DNA of 64,000 bases from Planctomycetota bacterium (GTDB lineage: Bacteria; Planctomycetota; J058), in contig JAMLIC010000029.1 in the NCBI GenBank assembly GCA_023954375.1, forward strand, positions 48,061-112,060. Direction: 5' to 3'. Below, one piece after another: positions 1-9,450 of this stretch (positions within the stretch are counted from its first letter, which is position 1; each line of letters starts with the position of its first letter). The position numbers and the translations under genes are program-made. The notes under the pieces were generated by a model, which searched no databases, was not told the DNA's origin, and worked only from the letters and a program-made list of their open reading frames with translations.

Positions 1-3000
1 GCGACCGCCACCCGCCGGCCCTCCTCGCCGCCGTCCGCGCGGCGCTCGAGGGCCAGGCGCCGCTCGACGCGCTCTCGCGCGCCCTCGACCTCCCGCCCGC
101 GCCGCCGCCCGAGGACCTCCGCGAAGCGCTGGCGGGCGCGGTCCTGCACACCGTCGCGACCGACCGCGGGCCGCTCCTCGTCGCGCGCGACCTCGGCGCC
201 CGCGCGGGAGTCCGCGCCCTCGCCGCGCTCGACCTGGCCCGCGACCGCGCCGTGCGCGTCGAGCTCCCGGACCACCCGGACGCCGACCCCGACGCCGTCC
301 TCGCCCGCCGGCGGGCGTTCACGGGCGCCACCTGCGCGGCGCCCCCGCTCGACCCGGCGCTCGCGCGCGCCCGCGTCCCGGCCCTGCGCCGGGGCGAGCC
401 CCTGAGGGTCCGCCCGCTCGCGCCCCCGCCCGCGCCGCCGGTGGTGGTCGCGCCGCCCCCGCCGCCGCCCGCGCTGACCGCGACGCTCGCGGACGGCGGC
501 GCCGCCCTGCGCGTCACGGGCCTGACCCCGGGCGCCACGGTCGCCCTGGTCCGCGCCCGCGGGCCCTCGCCCCTGCTCGTCCCCGAGGACGGCGACCTCG
601 TCGCCGCGCCCGTCGTCGACTCGGACGAGGTCGCCCTCACGGACCCCACGCCGGGCGAGCGCTACGCCGCCTTCCCCCTGCGCGACGGCCGCCCGCAGCC
701 GCCCGGCCGCGCCTCGACGACCGACGACGTGGAGGTCGAGGCGCTCGAGGCCCGCCCGCAGGTCGGCGCCGTCGAGGTCTCCTGGCGCGCGCCCGAGGGC
801 GTCGTCGTGGTCGTCCGCCACGGCGCGGCCCCGGTCGCCGGCGCCGCCGACGGCGAGCTCCTCTGGTGGGGCCGCGGCCGCGACCGCCTCGTCCAGGACT
901 GCCTCGACCCCGACCAGCGCGTCTTCTACCGCGCCTTCGCCCTCGGCCCGCGCGGCACGCTCTCGCCCGGGCTCGAGGCCGACGCGGTCGTCCTCGGCCC
1001 GCCGCCGGCGCTCGGCGCCGTGCGCGCCACGCCCGGCGAGGGCCGGGTGACGCTCGCCTGGAGCTGGCCCGACGGGCGCAGCTACGACCGCGTCGTCGTC
1101 CGCCGCGAGCCGCCCTGGCCCGAGGGCGAGCGCGTCGTCGCCCGCGCCGACGCCCCCAGCCTCGTCGACGAGCCCGCGCCGCTGGGCCAGGCGCTGACCT
1201 ACGAGCTCCGCACGGCGCTCGAGGCGGCGGTCAGCCGCCGCGAGGCGCGCGTGACCTCGAAGGCGCTCGCCGAGCTGACCTCCTTGCGCGCGCTCCCCGG
1301 CGGGCGCGCGGTGGTCCTCGAGGTGACCCTCCCCGACGGCCTGCCGCCCGGCGCGGCGGTCGAGGCGGTCCGCAACACGGAGCGCCCGCCCGCCTCCATG
1401 GACGACGGGTCGTTCGTGCGCTGGCCCCGCGGCGCCCTGCGCCACGTCGACGAGCCGCTGCCGGCCGGCGCGCCGGTGCACTACCGCGCCTGCCTCGTCC
1501 TCGACGGCGCCCGCTCGCCCGGCCTCCTCGCCCAGGGGACGCCGCTCGAGCGCGCCGGGCAGCTCTCCCAGGTCGAGCTCACGCCCGGGCGCGCCCACCT
1601 CTCGCTCCGCTTCGTCCCCCCGGCCGAGCGCTGCGACGAGGTGCGCGTCTACGCGGGCGGCGCCCCGGTCGCCTGCGACGAGGCCCTCCTGCGCCAGGGC
1701 GGCCCGCTCGAGGTGCCGGCGCCGCCCGGCGCGCCCGTGACCGTGCGCCTCGTCCCCGTCTACCAGGGGGCCGAGGACGCCTCCCAGGCGGTCGAGGTCC
1801 AGGGCGTCGCCTGGGACCACGTCGACGGCCTCGCCGCGCGCCCCTCGAGCGGCGGGCTCGAGCTCTCGTGGACGCCGCCCGCGGCCGCGCCGCGCGCCTA
1901 TCGCCTCCGCCGCGCGCCGCGCGGCAAGCCCGACGAGGCGGTCGAGCTGACGGTCGCCCCGGACGCGGCCCACTTCCTCGACCCCGACGTCGTGGCCCGC
2001 CGGGCCTACGACTACGCGCTCTCCTGCCGCTGGGGCCCCGAGGGCGCCGAGGTCGAGACCCCGCCGGTGACGGTCGAGGCGACCGCCTGGGCCGCTCCGC
2101 CCGACGTCGAGCGCCCCGACGTCCGCTCGCTCCCGGGCGCGGTCCAGGCGAGCTGGCTCCCCTGCGCGCCGAAGGACCGCGTCCACTGGGACGGCGTGGC
2201 CGTGTTCACGAGCGAGCGCGCGGAGGGCGAGGTGCGCGCCGCCCTCGACGGCCGCCTTTTCACCGCGGACGACGCCCCCGGCCTCGGCCTCGCGCTCGTC
2301 GAGCAGCGGCCCAAGGGCCGCGCGAGGGAGGTCCTGCGCCTGCCGCCGCCGCCCGAGGGGCAGGCGCTCACCTACGTGCTCGCCAGCCGCAGCGGCCCCG
2401 TCCACCGCGCCACCCTCGTCGCGGCGGCGCTCGGCCTCCCCGAGGCCTTCCTGGCCCTGCGCCCCGACCCGGCGGCCGCGACCCCGACGGTCGCCTGGAC
2501 GCTCCCGCCCTGGGCGCGGCCCACGGCGCTCACGATCTCCCGCGGCCTCGAGGAGGCGGCCCTCCCCGGCCTCGACCCGCAGGACCTCGAGGCGCTCTCG
2601 CAGCCCTGGCGCGGCGACCTCGACCCGACCGCGACCACCTTCAGCGACCCCGACGCCCTGCCCTTCGTCAGCTGGGGCTACACGCTCGAGGCCACGCTCC
2701 AGGTCGGCGCCCACACGGTCGTCGTCGCCGGCCCTCGCGCCGTCGTCCCGCGCTGCCAGGGCGGCCGCCTGGCGCCGGCGGTCGAGCAGGCGCGCGGCCT
2801 CTTCGGCTGGGGCGCGAAGCCGAAGGTCGAGGTGCGCTTCGCCCTCGAGGGCGGCAAGGCCGCCGCCTGGCCGCCCTTCGAGCTCAAGCGGGGCGTCGCC
2901 GGCCAGGCCGGGGCGCTGACCGTGTGGTCCTACCCCGGCGGCCCGCCGCCGCCGCCGTTCACCGACGAGGACCTGGGCAACTTCACGAAGGGCATGACGC

Positions 3001-3080
3001 TCGTCTACGCGGTCGAGCTGGCGCGCAAGCGCGACGCGCTCGGGTTCACGACGGGCGAGGCGCGGGTGACGCTGGGCTGA
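1..3080 (+). CDS. Fibronectin-III-like repeat protein, 5' end missing
   Basis: The frame is open from base 3 with no stop, so the gene begins outside the window; a GTG at 252 is only an internal candidate start. A proline-rich linker (about 480 bp in) is followed by at least six beta-sandwich-like repeats, each marked by patterns such as VEVSWRAP, VTLAWSWP, LELSWTPP and VQASWLP, which are typical of fibronectin type III modules. No catalytic motif or membrane segment is visible in the part seen. It could be the binding or scaffold part of a larger protein. The exact function is unknown; the repeat fold is inferred from the W/P pattern. Confidence 0.75.
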   Translation, partial: DRHPPALLAAVRAALEGQAPLDALSRALDLPPAPPPEDLREALAGAVLHTVATDRGPLLVARDLGARAGVRALAALDLARDRAVRVELPDHPDADPDAVLARRRAFTGATCAAPPLDPALARARVPALRRGEPLRVRPLAPPPAPPVVVAPPPPPPALTATLADGGAALRVTGLTPGATVALVRARGPSPLLVPEDGDLVAAPVVDSDEVALTDPTPGERYAAFPLRDGRPQPPGRASTTDDVEVEALEARPQVGAVEVSWRAPEGVVVVVRHGAAPVAGAADGELLWWGRGRDRLVQDCLDPDQRVFYRAFALGPRGTLSPGLEADAVVLGPPPALGAVRATPGEGRVTLAWSWPDGRSYDRVVVRREPPWPEGERVVARADAPSLVDEPAPLGQALTYELRTALEAAVSRREARVTSKALAELTSLRALPGGRAVVLEVTLPDGLPPGAAVEAVRNTERPPASMDDGSFVRWPRGALRHVDEPLPAGAPVHYRACLVLDGARSPGLLAQGTPLERAGQLSQVELTPGRAHLSLRFVPPAERCDEVRVYAGGAPVACDEALLRQGGPLEVPAPPGAPVTVRLVPVYQGAEDASQAVEVQGVAWDHVDGLAARPSSGGLELSWTPPAAAPRAYRLRRAPRGKPDEAVELTVAPDAAHFLDPDVVARRAYDYALSCRWGPEGAEVETPPVTVEATAWAAPPDVERPDVRSLPGAVQASWLPCAPKDRVHWDGVAVFTSERAEGEVRAALDGRLFTADDAPGLGLALVEQRPKGRAREVLRLPPPPEGQALTYVLASRSGPVHRATLVAAALGLPEAFLALRPDPAAATPTVAWTLPPWARPTALTISRGLEEAALPGLDPQDLEALSQPWRGDLDPTATTFSDPDALPFVSWGYTLEATLQVGAHTVVVAGPRAVVPRCQGGRLAPAVEQARGLFGWGAKPKVEVRFALEGGKAAAWPPFELKRGVAGQAGALTVWSYPGGPPPPPFTDEDLGNFTKGMTLVYAVELARKRDALGFTTGEARVTLG

Positions 3081-3105
3081 GCGTGACCCCCTCCGGAAAG
3101 GGTCG

Positions 3106-3130
3106 AGGCGCCGGGAACGCCCCGGCGCCT
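3106..3130. terminator. Shared hairpin between convergent genes
   Basis: A perfect 10-bp GC stem (AGGCGCCGGG with its complement) closes a 5-nt loop. It lies between the stop of the fibronectin-like gene and the stop of the kelch gene on the other strand, where a bidirectional terminator is expected. There is no T-run. Confidence 0.5.
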
Positions 3131-3164
3131 CTCCCCTGGCTGGAAGGGAAATCGAAAGGTCTGC

Positions 3165-4922
3165 CTACTGGCGGACGAAGGCCTCGCAGCTGTCCAGCGC
3201 CTGGCCGTCCAGGCTCTCGAAGCTCTTCGTGCCGCCCGTGAAGCCGCCGGTCACCAGGATCCGGCCGTCCTTGAGGGTCACCACGGCGCAGCCGTTACGC
3301 GGCGTCGCCAGCTGGTAGGTGGTCGCGCTGAGGGCGCCCGCGTCGGCGTCGAACGCCTCGACGGTGGCCACCTCGGCCGTCCCGTCGAAGCCGCCGATCA
3401 CCAGGGCCAGCGTGCGGTCGACCGCCAGCTCGGGGTTGCTGCGCGGGCGGGTCAGGCTGCCGGCCACGCTCCAGGTCGCCGTGTTCGGGTCGTAGAGCTC
3501 GAGCTCGCCCACCGCGCCGCCCGCGTCGTGGCCGCCGGCCAGCAGCACCCGCACGCCCACCGCCGCCGCCGCGTGGTTCAGGCGCGGCCGGTTGAGGTCG
3601 CCCGCCTTGTCGCTCTTGAGGCCGCGCACGACCTCCGAGCCCTTGTTGATCTTGAGCTTGGGCTTGATCAGGCCGAAGAGCCCGCCGCCCTCCCAGTGGT
3701 TGCCGCCCGCGAGGAGGACGCCCGAGCCGCCCTCGATCGACGTGGCCGTGTGGCCCTGGCGCGCCTCGATCGACTTGAAGCGGCTGAAGATCGTGCCCGA
3801 CTTCTCGAAGCTCTTCTTCGCCGGGTCGTAGATCTCGAACGGCGCCTGGGTCTTGTGCGAGCGCCAGAAGGAGTCGTTGTAGCCGCCGGCGATCAGCACG
3901 CGGCCGTCGCTCAGGCGCGTGGCCGTGTGCGAGTGGCGCGGCCAGTTGAGGTTGCCGACCTTCGTGAAGGCGTTCGTCTGCGGGTCGAAGATGAACGCGG
4001 TCTCCAGCGTGTCGACCTTCTCGCCGCCGAGGCCGAGGAGGCCCTTCTTCTCCACGCCGATCCCGCCGCAGATCAGCACCGTGCCGTCGTTGAGCTTCGT
4101 CGCCGTCGTCAGCGCCGGCTTGACCGCCACGCTGCCGTTCATCATCCGGCCGTTGCGCGTGCCCGACAGGTCGCTGACCTTCGTCCACTGGTTCGTCAGC
4201 GGGTCGAACAGCTCGGCGTCGGCCACGTAGGTCCCGGCCTTGCCGCCGCCGGCCGCGATCCCGCCGACGACCAGGACGCGCCCGTCGTCGAGCGCCACGG
4301 CCGCGTGGCCGCCGCGGGCGACGTTCATGCTCGCCGCCGGGCGGAAGCCCTCCTGCAGCGAGCCGCCGATGTCCACCGGCAGCGGCGCGGCGACGACGCG
4401 CGCGCCCTCGCGCGACTTGACGTCGCCCCGGGCGAAGATCGACACGTTCAGGCCCGAGGCCGCGCCCGGCGCCGTGGCGACCGGGTCGAAGGCGCCCGTG
4501 ACGCGCAGGACCGGGTTGTCGCCGAGGACGATCGCCACCTGGTTGTCGGTCGGCATGGGCTCGAGCGTGGCGCCCAGGCCGAAGCTGTCGCCGCCGACCG
4601 CCAGGGAGAACTCGAGCGCGGGGTCGATCGTGTTGGGCACGGCCACCGGCGTGACCGGCCCGGTGAAGCTGACGATCAGGCGGTCGCCCTTGTTGATCGT
4701 CTGGCTGCCGTCGGCGTCGAGGTAGTCGACCGACGCCAGCACCGCCGCGCCCGCGGGGGTGGAGGACGACGTCGTGGGCGCCGCGGTGCTGCCCGAGGTG
4801 GCGGGCGCGACCGCGCTGCCCGACCCCCTGCTGCTGCTGCTGCCGCCGCATCCCGCGCCGACGCCGGTGAAGGCGAGCGCTGCCAGGACCAGCGCGTACC
4901 GGTTGTAGCCGAACCGAGCCAT
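3165..4922 (-). CDS. Kelch-repeat lipoprotein
   Basis: 585 residues. The ATG at 4922 was chosen because it gives a lipoprotein signal peptide ending in a lipobox-like GAGC and has GAGG about 6 bases upstream. A longer upstream frame reads low-quality Arg-rich sequence. After a Ser/Ala/Thr-rich linker and a region resembling an Ig-like domain (about 60-190), at least six kelch motifs follow (HAAVALDDGRVLVVGG, HTATRLSDGRVLIAGG, GCAVVTLKDGRILVTGG), consistent with a beta-propeller. It is probably anchored in a membrane facing outward. Kelch propellers bind proteins or sugars; no substrate can be read from sequence. Confidence 0.85.
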   Translation of the reverse strand: MARFGYNRYALVLAALAFTGVGAGCGGSSSSRGSGSAVAPATSGSTAAPTTSSSTPAGAAVLASVDYLDADGSQTINKGDRLIVSFTGPVTPVAVPNTIDPALEFSLAVGGDSFGLGATLEPMPTDNQVAIVLGDNPVLRVTGAFDPVATAPGAASGLNVSIFARGDVKSREGARVVAAPLPVDIGGSLQEGFRPAASMNVARGGHAAVALDDGRVLVVGGIAAGGGKAGTYVADAELFDPLTNQWTKVSDLSGTRNGRMMNGSVAVKPALTTATKLNDGTVLICGGIGVEKKGLLGLGGEKVDTLETAFIFDPQTNAFTKVGNLNWPRHSHTATRLSDGRVLIAGGYNDSFWRSHKTQAPFEIYDPAKKSFEKSGTIFSRFKSIEARQGHTATSIEGGSGVLLAGGNHWEGGGLFGLIKPKLKINKGSEVVRGLKSDKAGDLNRPRLNHAAAAVGVRVLLAGGHDAGGAVGELELYDPNTATWSVAGSLTRPRSNPELAVDRTLALVIGGFDGTAEVATVEAFDADAGALSATTYQLATPRNGCAVVTLKDGRILVTGGFTGGTKSFESLDGQALDSCEAFVRQ

Positions 4923-5080
4923 GGTGACCTCTTCCGGGCCGCGCGCGTGGGTGCGCGCCGCGGCCGTCGTCGTTTCCCTGCCGCGTTCCAGGCGCCGCTC
5001 CACGCGTCGCCGTCGCGGTCGTTGGGAGCCGACTGAGCAGCCGCCATGCCGGAAGTGTTGCGCTCTCCGGAAACGAGCAA

Positions 5081-5106
5081 CGGCCGGAGGTTGTGACCTC
5101 CGGCCG
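5081..5106 (-). terminator. Hairpin downstream of the small lipoprotein gene
   Basis: An 11-bp perfect stem with a 4-nt loop. On the minus strand it is followed by a T-enriched stretch (TTGCTCGTTTCC), which fits an intrinsic terminator for the lipoprotein gene ending at 5204. It lies in the 281-bp gap before the kelch gene; I see no other feature there. Confidence 0.5.
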
Positions 5107-5203
5107 GCGATGGCCCGCGTTTCGGGCTCGGTCCGTTCCCAAATTTGCGTCTCGCGCCTTGAACCTCAGCAGCGTCTCTCGCGCGCGACGTAAGAGGCCC
5201 AAC

Positions 5204-5782
5204 TCACTTGGAGGACCCGGGTTCGGCCGTGTCGGGCGGGAACGGGCTCGTCGAGGTGTTCGTCTCACGCGTCGGCGCCGCCGGGATGGACGTCGTCGCC
5301 TGCTTCTGCTCGCCGGCGACGAGCGCGCCGTCGGGCGTCTGGCGCGGCTCGACCTCGACCACGAACTCGGTGAACGGCGCCGTCCCGCCGTGCTCGGTGA
5401 CCGTCACGCGGCACTCCTCGATCCCCTTGTGGAGGATCAGCCGCGGCTCCTCGAGGCCGTAGACGAACTTCACCTCCCAGCCCTGCCGGGGGTAGTTCGT
5501 CTTGATGAACTCGACCACGCGCTCCTTCGACAGGTAGTCCTGCCGCGCGTAGGTGAGGCGCAGGCGCCTGTAGGCGCTGCGCTCGTGGCGCCACGTGCGG
5601 TCGCGCGCCAGCTCGAAGCCCTGCGGGACGGGCAGGTCCGCGTTGACCTGCGCCTCGGCGCGCTCGGGCATGAGGGTGGGGGTCGGCGTGAAGTAGGCGC
5701 AGCCCCCGAGCGGCGCGCCGCACACGGCGGCGAGCAGGGCCGCAGCCAGGCGCGAGGGGACGGGGCGGTCGGTGGGACGCAT
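5204..5782 (-). CDS. Small lipoprotein of unknown function
   Basis: 192 residues. The ATG at 5782 follows GAGAGGAG and opens a signal peptide with lipobox PLGGC. The mature part (about 30-150) is a mixed alpha/beta domain with aromatic and charged residues and ends in a Thr/Pro-rich tail. No known catalytic motif is seen. It is probably a periplasmic lipid-anchored protein. It is a separate unit from the cytochrome genes upstream, with a 53-bp gap. Confidence 0.75.
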   Translation of the reverse strand: MRPTDRPVPSRLAAALLAAVCGAPLGGCAYFTPTPTLMPERAEAQVNADLPVPQGFELARDRTWRHERSAYRRLRLTYARQDYLSKERVVEFIKTNYPRQGWEVKFVYGLEEPRLILHKGIEECRVTVTEHGGTAPFTEFVVEVEPRQTPDGALVAGEQKQATTSIPAAPTRETNTSTSPFPPDTAEPGSSK

Positions 5783-5835
5783 GGCGGGCTCCTCTCCCAG
5801 GAGCCGTATCGGCGGGGCGGAGAGGTCGACTTGAG

Positions 5836-6264
5836 TCAGGTCGCGCGAGAGACCCGGCGCGCCGCCGCGACCACCCCGACGGCCAGGCACAGCGCGCCGG
5901 GCGGGACGAGGAGCACCGGCAGCCCCGGGTCGCCGCCGTGGACGACCACGCCGCCCAGCAGGAAGCCGAGCGGCAGGAGCGCCGCCCCGGCCGTCAGGGC
6001 GCGCGACTCGAGCCGCCCCCAGCCGGCGCCCGGCAGGGCGTGCACGGTCGCGCCGAACGCGACGTGCACGAGGCCCACGAGCGCGCCGTGGGCGTGGGCG
6101 AGCGTCCAGAGGAGCCGCCGCGCCTCGGCGCCGGGGTCGAGGTACCAGCCGACCTTGAGGCCGTGGAGCGCCTCGAGCCCGAGGCCGAGGACGAGCCACA
6201 CGGCCAGCGTCCACCAGCCGAAGCGCAGGTGCCAGCGCGCGTACTCCCGCGCCTCGTAGCTCAT
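5836..6264 (-). CDS. Four-helix membrane protein next to the multihaem cytochrome
   Basis: 142 residues with about four hydrophobic segments (near 15-35, 50-72, 88-108 and 112-135). Two histidines sit in the second segment (LAHAHGALVGLVHVAFG), a place where a haem or quinone ligand could lie. ATG at 6264 is 5 bp after the stop of the octahaem cytochrome gene, so the two are almost certainly co-transcribed. I infer a membrane partner that passes electrons to or from the cytochrome. The family is not recognised. Confidence 0.75.
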   Translation of the reverse strand: MSYEAREYARWHLRFGWWTLAVWLVLGLGLEALHGLKVGWYLDPGAEARRLLWTLAHAHGALVGLVHVAFGATVHALPGAGWGRLESRALTAGAALLPLGFLLGGVVVHGGDPGLPVLLVPPGALCLAVGVVAAARRVSRAT

Positions 6265-6269
6265 GGGCG

Positions 6270-8213
6270 TCACTCGATCAGGTCCACGCGGCGGTCGTCG
6301 CGCCGCTCGCTCAGGGCCTGGAAGCGGGCGCGGTCGAGCCGGCCGCCGGGCGCGAGCACGCGCGCGCCGTCGTCGCTCCCCCTCGGCGTCGTCGGCGTCA
6401 GGGGCCACCGCTCGCGCGCCGGCGCGAGCGCGCGCGCGCGCGCGTCGGGCGCGGCGACCGGGTCGACGCGCAGCCCCTCGGCCTCGGGCAGGTCGCGCAG
6501 GGCGCGCCAGGCGACGATCCGCACCGCGTCGTAGGGGTCGCCCCGCACGACGTGCTCGAGGTAGGGCGGCAGCCACCACGTCCCCGCGGCCGCGCGCGCC
6601 GGCGCCTGGCCGGTCGCCCAGGCGACGAGCGCCCGCACCCCGGCGTCGCCCGTCAGCAGCCACAGCGGCCCGGCCGCGACCTCCCGCTCGTCCTCGCCGA
6701 GCGCCGGCGCCGGCGCGCCCGTCCACTCCGCGAGCGCGTCGGCCGCCCAGCCGATCGACCGGTCGAGGTGGCACAGGTTGCACGCGTTGGGCCGGCGCGC
6801 GGCGAGCGCGGCGCCGACGTCGGGGCTCGTCACCTCGTGGCTGCGGATCGCCTTGAGCAGCCCGTAGGTCGTGTGCGGCATGTGGCAGTCCATGCAGCCG
6901 ACGCCCGCCCCCGCGGGGTGGCGCGTGTGCTCCTCGCCCGCCCGCGCCGTCGCCTGGTGGCAGCTGGCGCAGGCGGCGTCGCCCAGCGCCTGCGGCCGGA
7001 GCTGGTCGTTCGCCCACTCGCGCACGGGCCGCGGGTCGTCCTTGGCCTTGTGCAGGGCGTGGCAGGTGACGCACGAGAGCTCGCCCCCCTTGAAGCAGGG
7101 GCTGCGCACGAGCGCGCTCAGCTCGCGCCCGGTGACGCGCACCTCGCCGTCGGGCCAGAAGCGGTCCTCGACGAAGTGCGGGTCCATGCGCAGGATCGTG
7201 GCCGCCAGCGGGTCGCCGGCCGGGTCGAGCGGCGGCTGCACGAGGGTCCGCGACCGCGAGAGGTCGTCGCCCGGGCGGAAGCTGAACCCGTGCTCGGCCC
7301 AGGCCCGCCACTCGGCCTCGCTCGGCTCGCAGCTGATCGAGTGGCACTGCCCGCACACCTGCGACGAGCGCAGGGCGTCGAGCCGCGCCGGGTTGACGAT
7401 GGTCGGGTCGGGGCCGCCGCCGAGGTGCAGGGCGTAGCGCCGGGTCGGGTCGTGGTTGGCGGCCACGTGCTCGGCGCCCGGGCCGTGGCACGACTCGCAG
7501 GAGATCCCCAGCTCCCCCACGCGCGTGTCGAAGGCGTCGAGCGCGGGCGACAGCGGCAGCGACTGGGGGTCGGTCGTGTGGCAGCGCAGGCACACGAGGT
7601 TCCAGCGCCCCGTCTCGGACGGCGGGGCGCCCGCCAGCTCCGGCGGGCGCACGAAGGCGGCGTTGCGCGGGACCCAGCGGCCGTCGTCGACCAGCCACAC
7701 GAACGGGACCTGCGCGAGCAGCCGCGGCCGCCCGTCGGCCACCCAGTAGACCTGCATGTGGTGCGAGCCGGTGACGAGCACGACCTCGCGCGCCGGCCCG
7801 TCGTCGACCGCGGCGAAGAAGCGCTCCCCCTCGCGCGACAGCCGCCACCGCGCCCCGTCGGGCGCGGTGAGCGTGACGCCCTCGAAGTCGGCCAGGACGC
7901 TCTCCGACGAGGGCCGCTGCGTCATGGACCGGTGGTAGCTGCCGTGCCACGAGGCGTGCTCGCCCGGGTGGCAGGCCTTGCAGGCGTCGCTCCCGGCCCA
8001 GGCGCCGTCGCGCAGGGCGACGCGGGGCCGGTCGTCGGGGGCGGCCGGCCGCCCGGCGCGGCGGGGGAGGTGCCGCGCGGCAAGGGCGAGGGCGACGATC
8101 GTGAGCGCCGTCACGGCCACGCGCGCGCGCGCGGGCCGGACGCGCGCCAGGAGCGGCGCCGCGAGCCCGGCCGCCGCGAGCACGACGAGCGCCACCTCCT
8201 GCCAGCCGGTCAC
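6270..8213 (-). CDS. Membrane-anchored octahaem c-type cytochrome
   Basis: 647 residues from a GTG at 8213. The N-terminus has two hydrophobic segments (about 5-20 and 30-46). Eight CxxCH haem-binding motifs follow in order: CKACH, CLRCH, CESCH, CGQCH, CVTCH, CASCH, CMDCH and CNLCH. The spacing and extra histidines resemble the cytochrome c554/multihaem family. The C-terminal 200 residues lack haem sites and look helical and repeat-like. The protein is probably periplasmic and carries electrons between the quinone pool and a terminal reductase or donor. The start is uncertain because no strong ribosome site is seen. Confidence 0.85.
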   Translation of the reverse strand: MTGWQEVALVVLAAAGLAAPLLARVRPARARVAVTALTIVALALAARHLPRRAGRPAAPDDRPRVALRDGAWAGSDACKACHPGEHASWHGSYHRSMTQRPSSESVLADFEGVTLTAPDGARWRLSREGERFFAAVDDGPAREVVLVTGSHHMQVYWVADGRPRLLAQVPFVWLVDDGRWVPRNAAFVRPPELAGAPPSETGRWNLVCLRCHTTDPQSLPLSPALDAFDTRVGELGISCESCHGPGAEHVAANHDPTRRYALHLGGGPDPTIVNPARLDALRSSQVCGQCHSISCEPSEAEWRAWAEHGFSFRPGDDLSRSRTLVQPPLDPAGDPLAATILRMDPHFVEDRFWPDGEVRVTGRELSALVRSPCFKGGELSCVTCHALHKAKDDPRPVREWANDQLRPQALGDAACASCHQATARAGEEHTRHPAGAGVGCMDCHMPHTTYGLLKAIRSHEVTSPDVGAALAARRPNACNLCHLDRSIGWAADALAEWTGAPAPALGEDEREVAAGPLWLLTGDAGVRALVAWATGQAPARAAAGTWWLPPYLEHVVRGDPYDAVRIVAWRALRDLPEAEGLRVDPVAAPDARARALAPARERWPLTPTTPRGSDDGARVLAPGGRLDRARFQALSERRDDRRVDLIE

Positions 8214-8310
8214 GCGGCCACTATGGCCGGAGCGTCGCCCCTGGCCAAGCGGCGGCGTGGCTTGAGCCCCCGGGCGGGATGTGCATCCTGGTGGGCGTGC
8301 GGGGGGCCAG

Positions 8311-9273
8311 GTGAGCGACGCGGCCGACGACGGGCTCCCCGAGAGCCCGCTCGTGCAGCTCGTGCGCCGGGTGCGCGAGCCGGCGCTGCCGGTGCTCGTC
8401 GTCGCGCACCGCGGCGACTCGCAGAACGCGCCCGAGAACACGCTGGCCGCCTTCGGCCTGGCGATCGAGCAGCAGGCCGACCTCGTCGAGCTCGACGTGC
8501 ACCAGACGGCCGACGGCGACGTCGTCGTGCTGCACGACGAGAGGGTCGACCGCACGACCGACGGCGAGGGCGAGGTCCACCGCCTGCGCACGGCCGACCT
8601 GCGCGCGCTCTCGGCGGGCGCCTGGTTCGCCCCGCGCTTCGCCGCCGAGCGCGTGCCGCTCCTCGACGAGGTCCTCGACCTGTGCCGGCGCCGCGGCGTC
8701 GTGCCGATGATCGAGATCAAGAGCAAGTGGAAGCGCTCGCAGGACTGCGGGCGGCGCGTCGTCCAGGCGCTCGCCCGGCACGGCCTGCTCGAGCGCGCGG
8801 TCGTGATCTGCCGCGAGCTCCAGCGCGTCGAGGAGGTCCACGCCGCCTCTCCCGTGACGCCCGTGGCCACGATCACCTTCACCAAGCGCCAGGCGCGCGG
8901 CGCCATGCGCGTCGCGGGCGTGCGCGGCGTCGACTGCTACTGGAAGAGCCTCTCGCTCGGCCTCGTGGCGCAGCTCCGGCAGGGGCAGTTCTTCCTCACC
9001 CCCTGGACCGTCAACCGCGCCCGCGACATGGAGCGGCTGTTCCTCCTCGGCTGCGAGGCGATCATCACCGACAGCCCGGTGACCCTCCGCGACCGGATCG
9101 AGGGCTTCGAGTTCGCCCGGACGCGCGAGAAGCTCGACCGCTGGCGCCGCGACGGCGAGGACCTCGACCTCGAGCGCGACCCGGAGCTCGCCCTCGAGCC
9201 CGACCCGAGCCCCGAGGACCTGGCGCGCGAGGAGGTGTCGAAGGACTCGAGCCCGGACATCCTTCTTGCCTGA
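8311..9273 (+). CDS. Glycerophosphodiester phosphodiesterase
   Basis: About 320 residues. It hydrolyses glycerophosphodiesters to glycerol-3-phosphate and an alcohol. The GDPD signature is complete: AHRGD near the start, APENTLAAF, then VELDVHQTADGDVVVLHDE with the metal-binding E, D and the HD pair, and a C-terminal GCEAIITDSPV. No signal peptide is visible, so it is probably cytoplasmic. GTG at 8311 was preferred because the conserved domain begins soon after; GTG at 8281 would add ten non-conserved residues. It is convergent with larC. Confidence 0.88.
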   Translation: MSDAADDGLPESPLVQLVRRVREPALPVLVVAHRGDSQNAPENTLAAFGLAIEQQADLVELDVHQTADGDVVVLHDERVDRTTDGEGEVHRLRTADLRALSAGAWFAPRFAAERVPLLDEVLDLCRRRGVVPMIEIKSKWKRSQDCGRRVVQALARHGLLERAVVICRELQRVEEVHAASPVTPVATITFTKRQARGAMRVAGVRGVDCYWKSLSLGLVAQLRQGQFFLTPWTVNRARDMERLFLLGCEAIITDSPVTLRDRIEGFEFARTREKLDRWRRDGEDLDLERDPELALEPDPSPEDLAREEVSKDSSPDILLA

Positions 9274-9341
9274 CAGCCCGCAGGGCCGCAGCGCGGCCTC
9301 GTTCCGGAACCAAACCACGGACCTCGTGTCGACGCAGCATG

Positions 9342-9432
9342 GGACACGAAGGCAACGAAGGTCAAGGGAGGTCACGGAGGTCCGCTCCATGTGCCTCCGT
9401 GCTCTCCGTTGATCTTCGTTGCCTGCGTGTCC
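9342..9432. repeat. Long imperfect inverted repeat between GDPD and larC
   Basis: Arms 9342-9380 and 9394-9432 are each 39 bases and match at 34 positions, with a 13-base loop. The arms contain the words CACGAAGG, CAACGAAG and CACGGAGG and are visibly lower in GC than the neighbours. It sits in the 177-bp gap between two convergent genes, so it may act as a terminator, but its length suggests a dispersed intergenic element. Confidence 0.7.
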
Positions 9433-9450
9433 AATCAGGGTCGTTGCGAC

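Noticed and set aside
3528..5036. A 502-residue plus-strand frame opposite the kelch gene
   Set aside because: It is Arg/Ala/Val-rich antisense of a clear kelch protein, a usual shadow in DNA this GC-rich.
8279..8314. An 11-codon leader peptide before the phosphodiesterase gene (ATG 8279)
   Set aside because: It is short with no ribosome site of its own, and can arise by chance from overlapping ATG/GTG.
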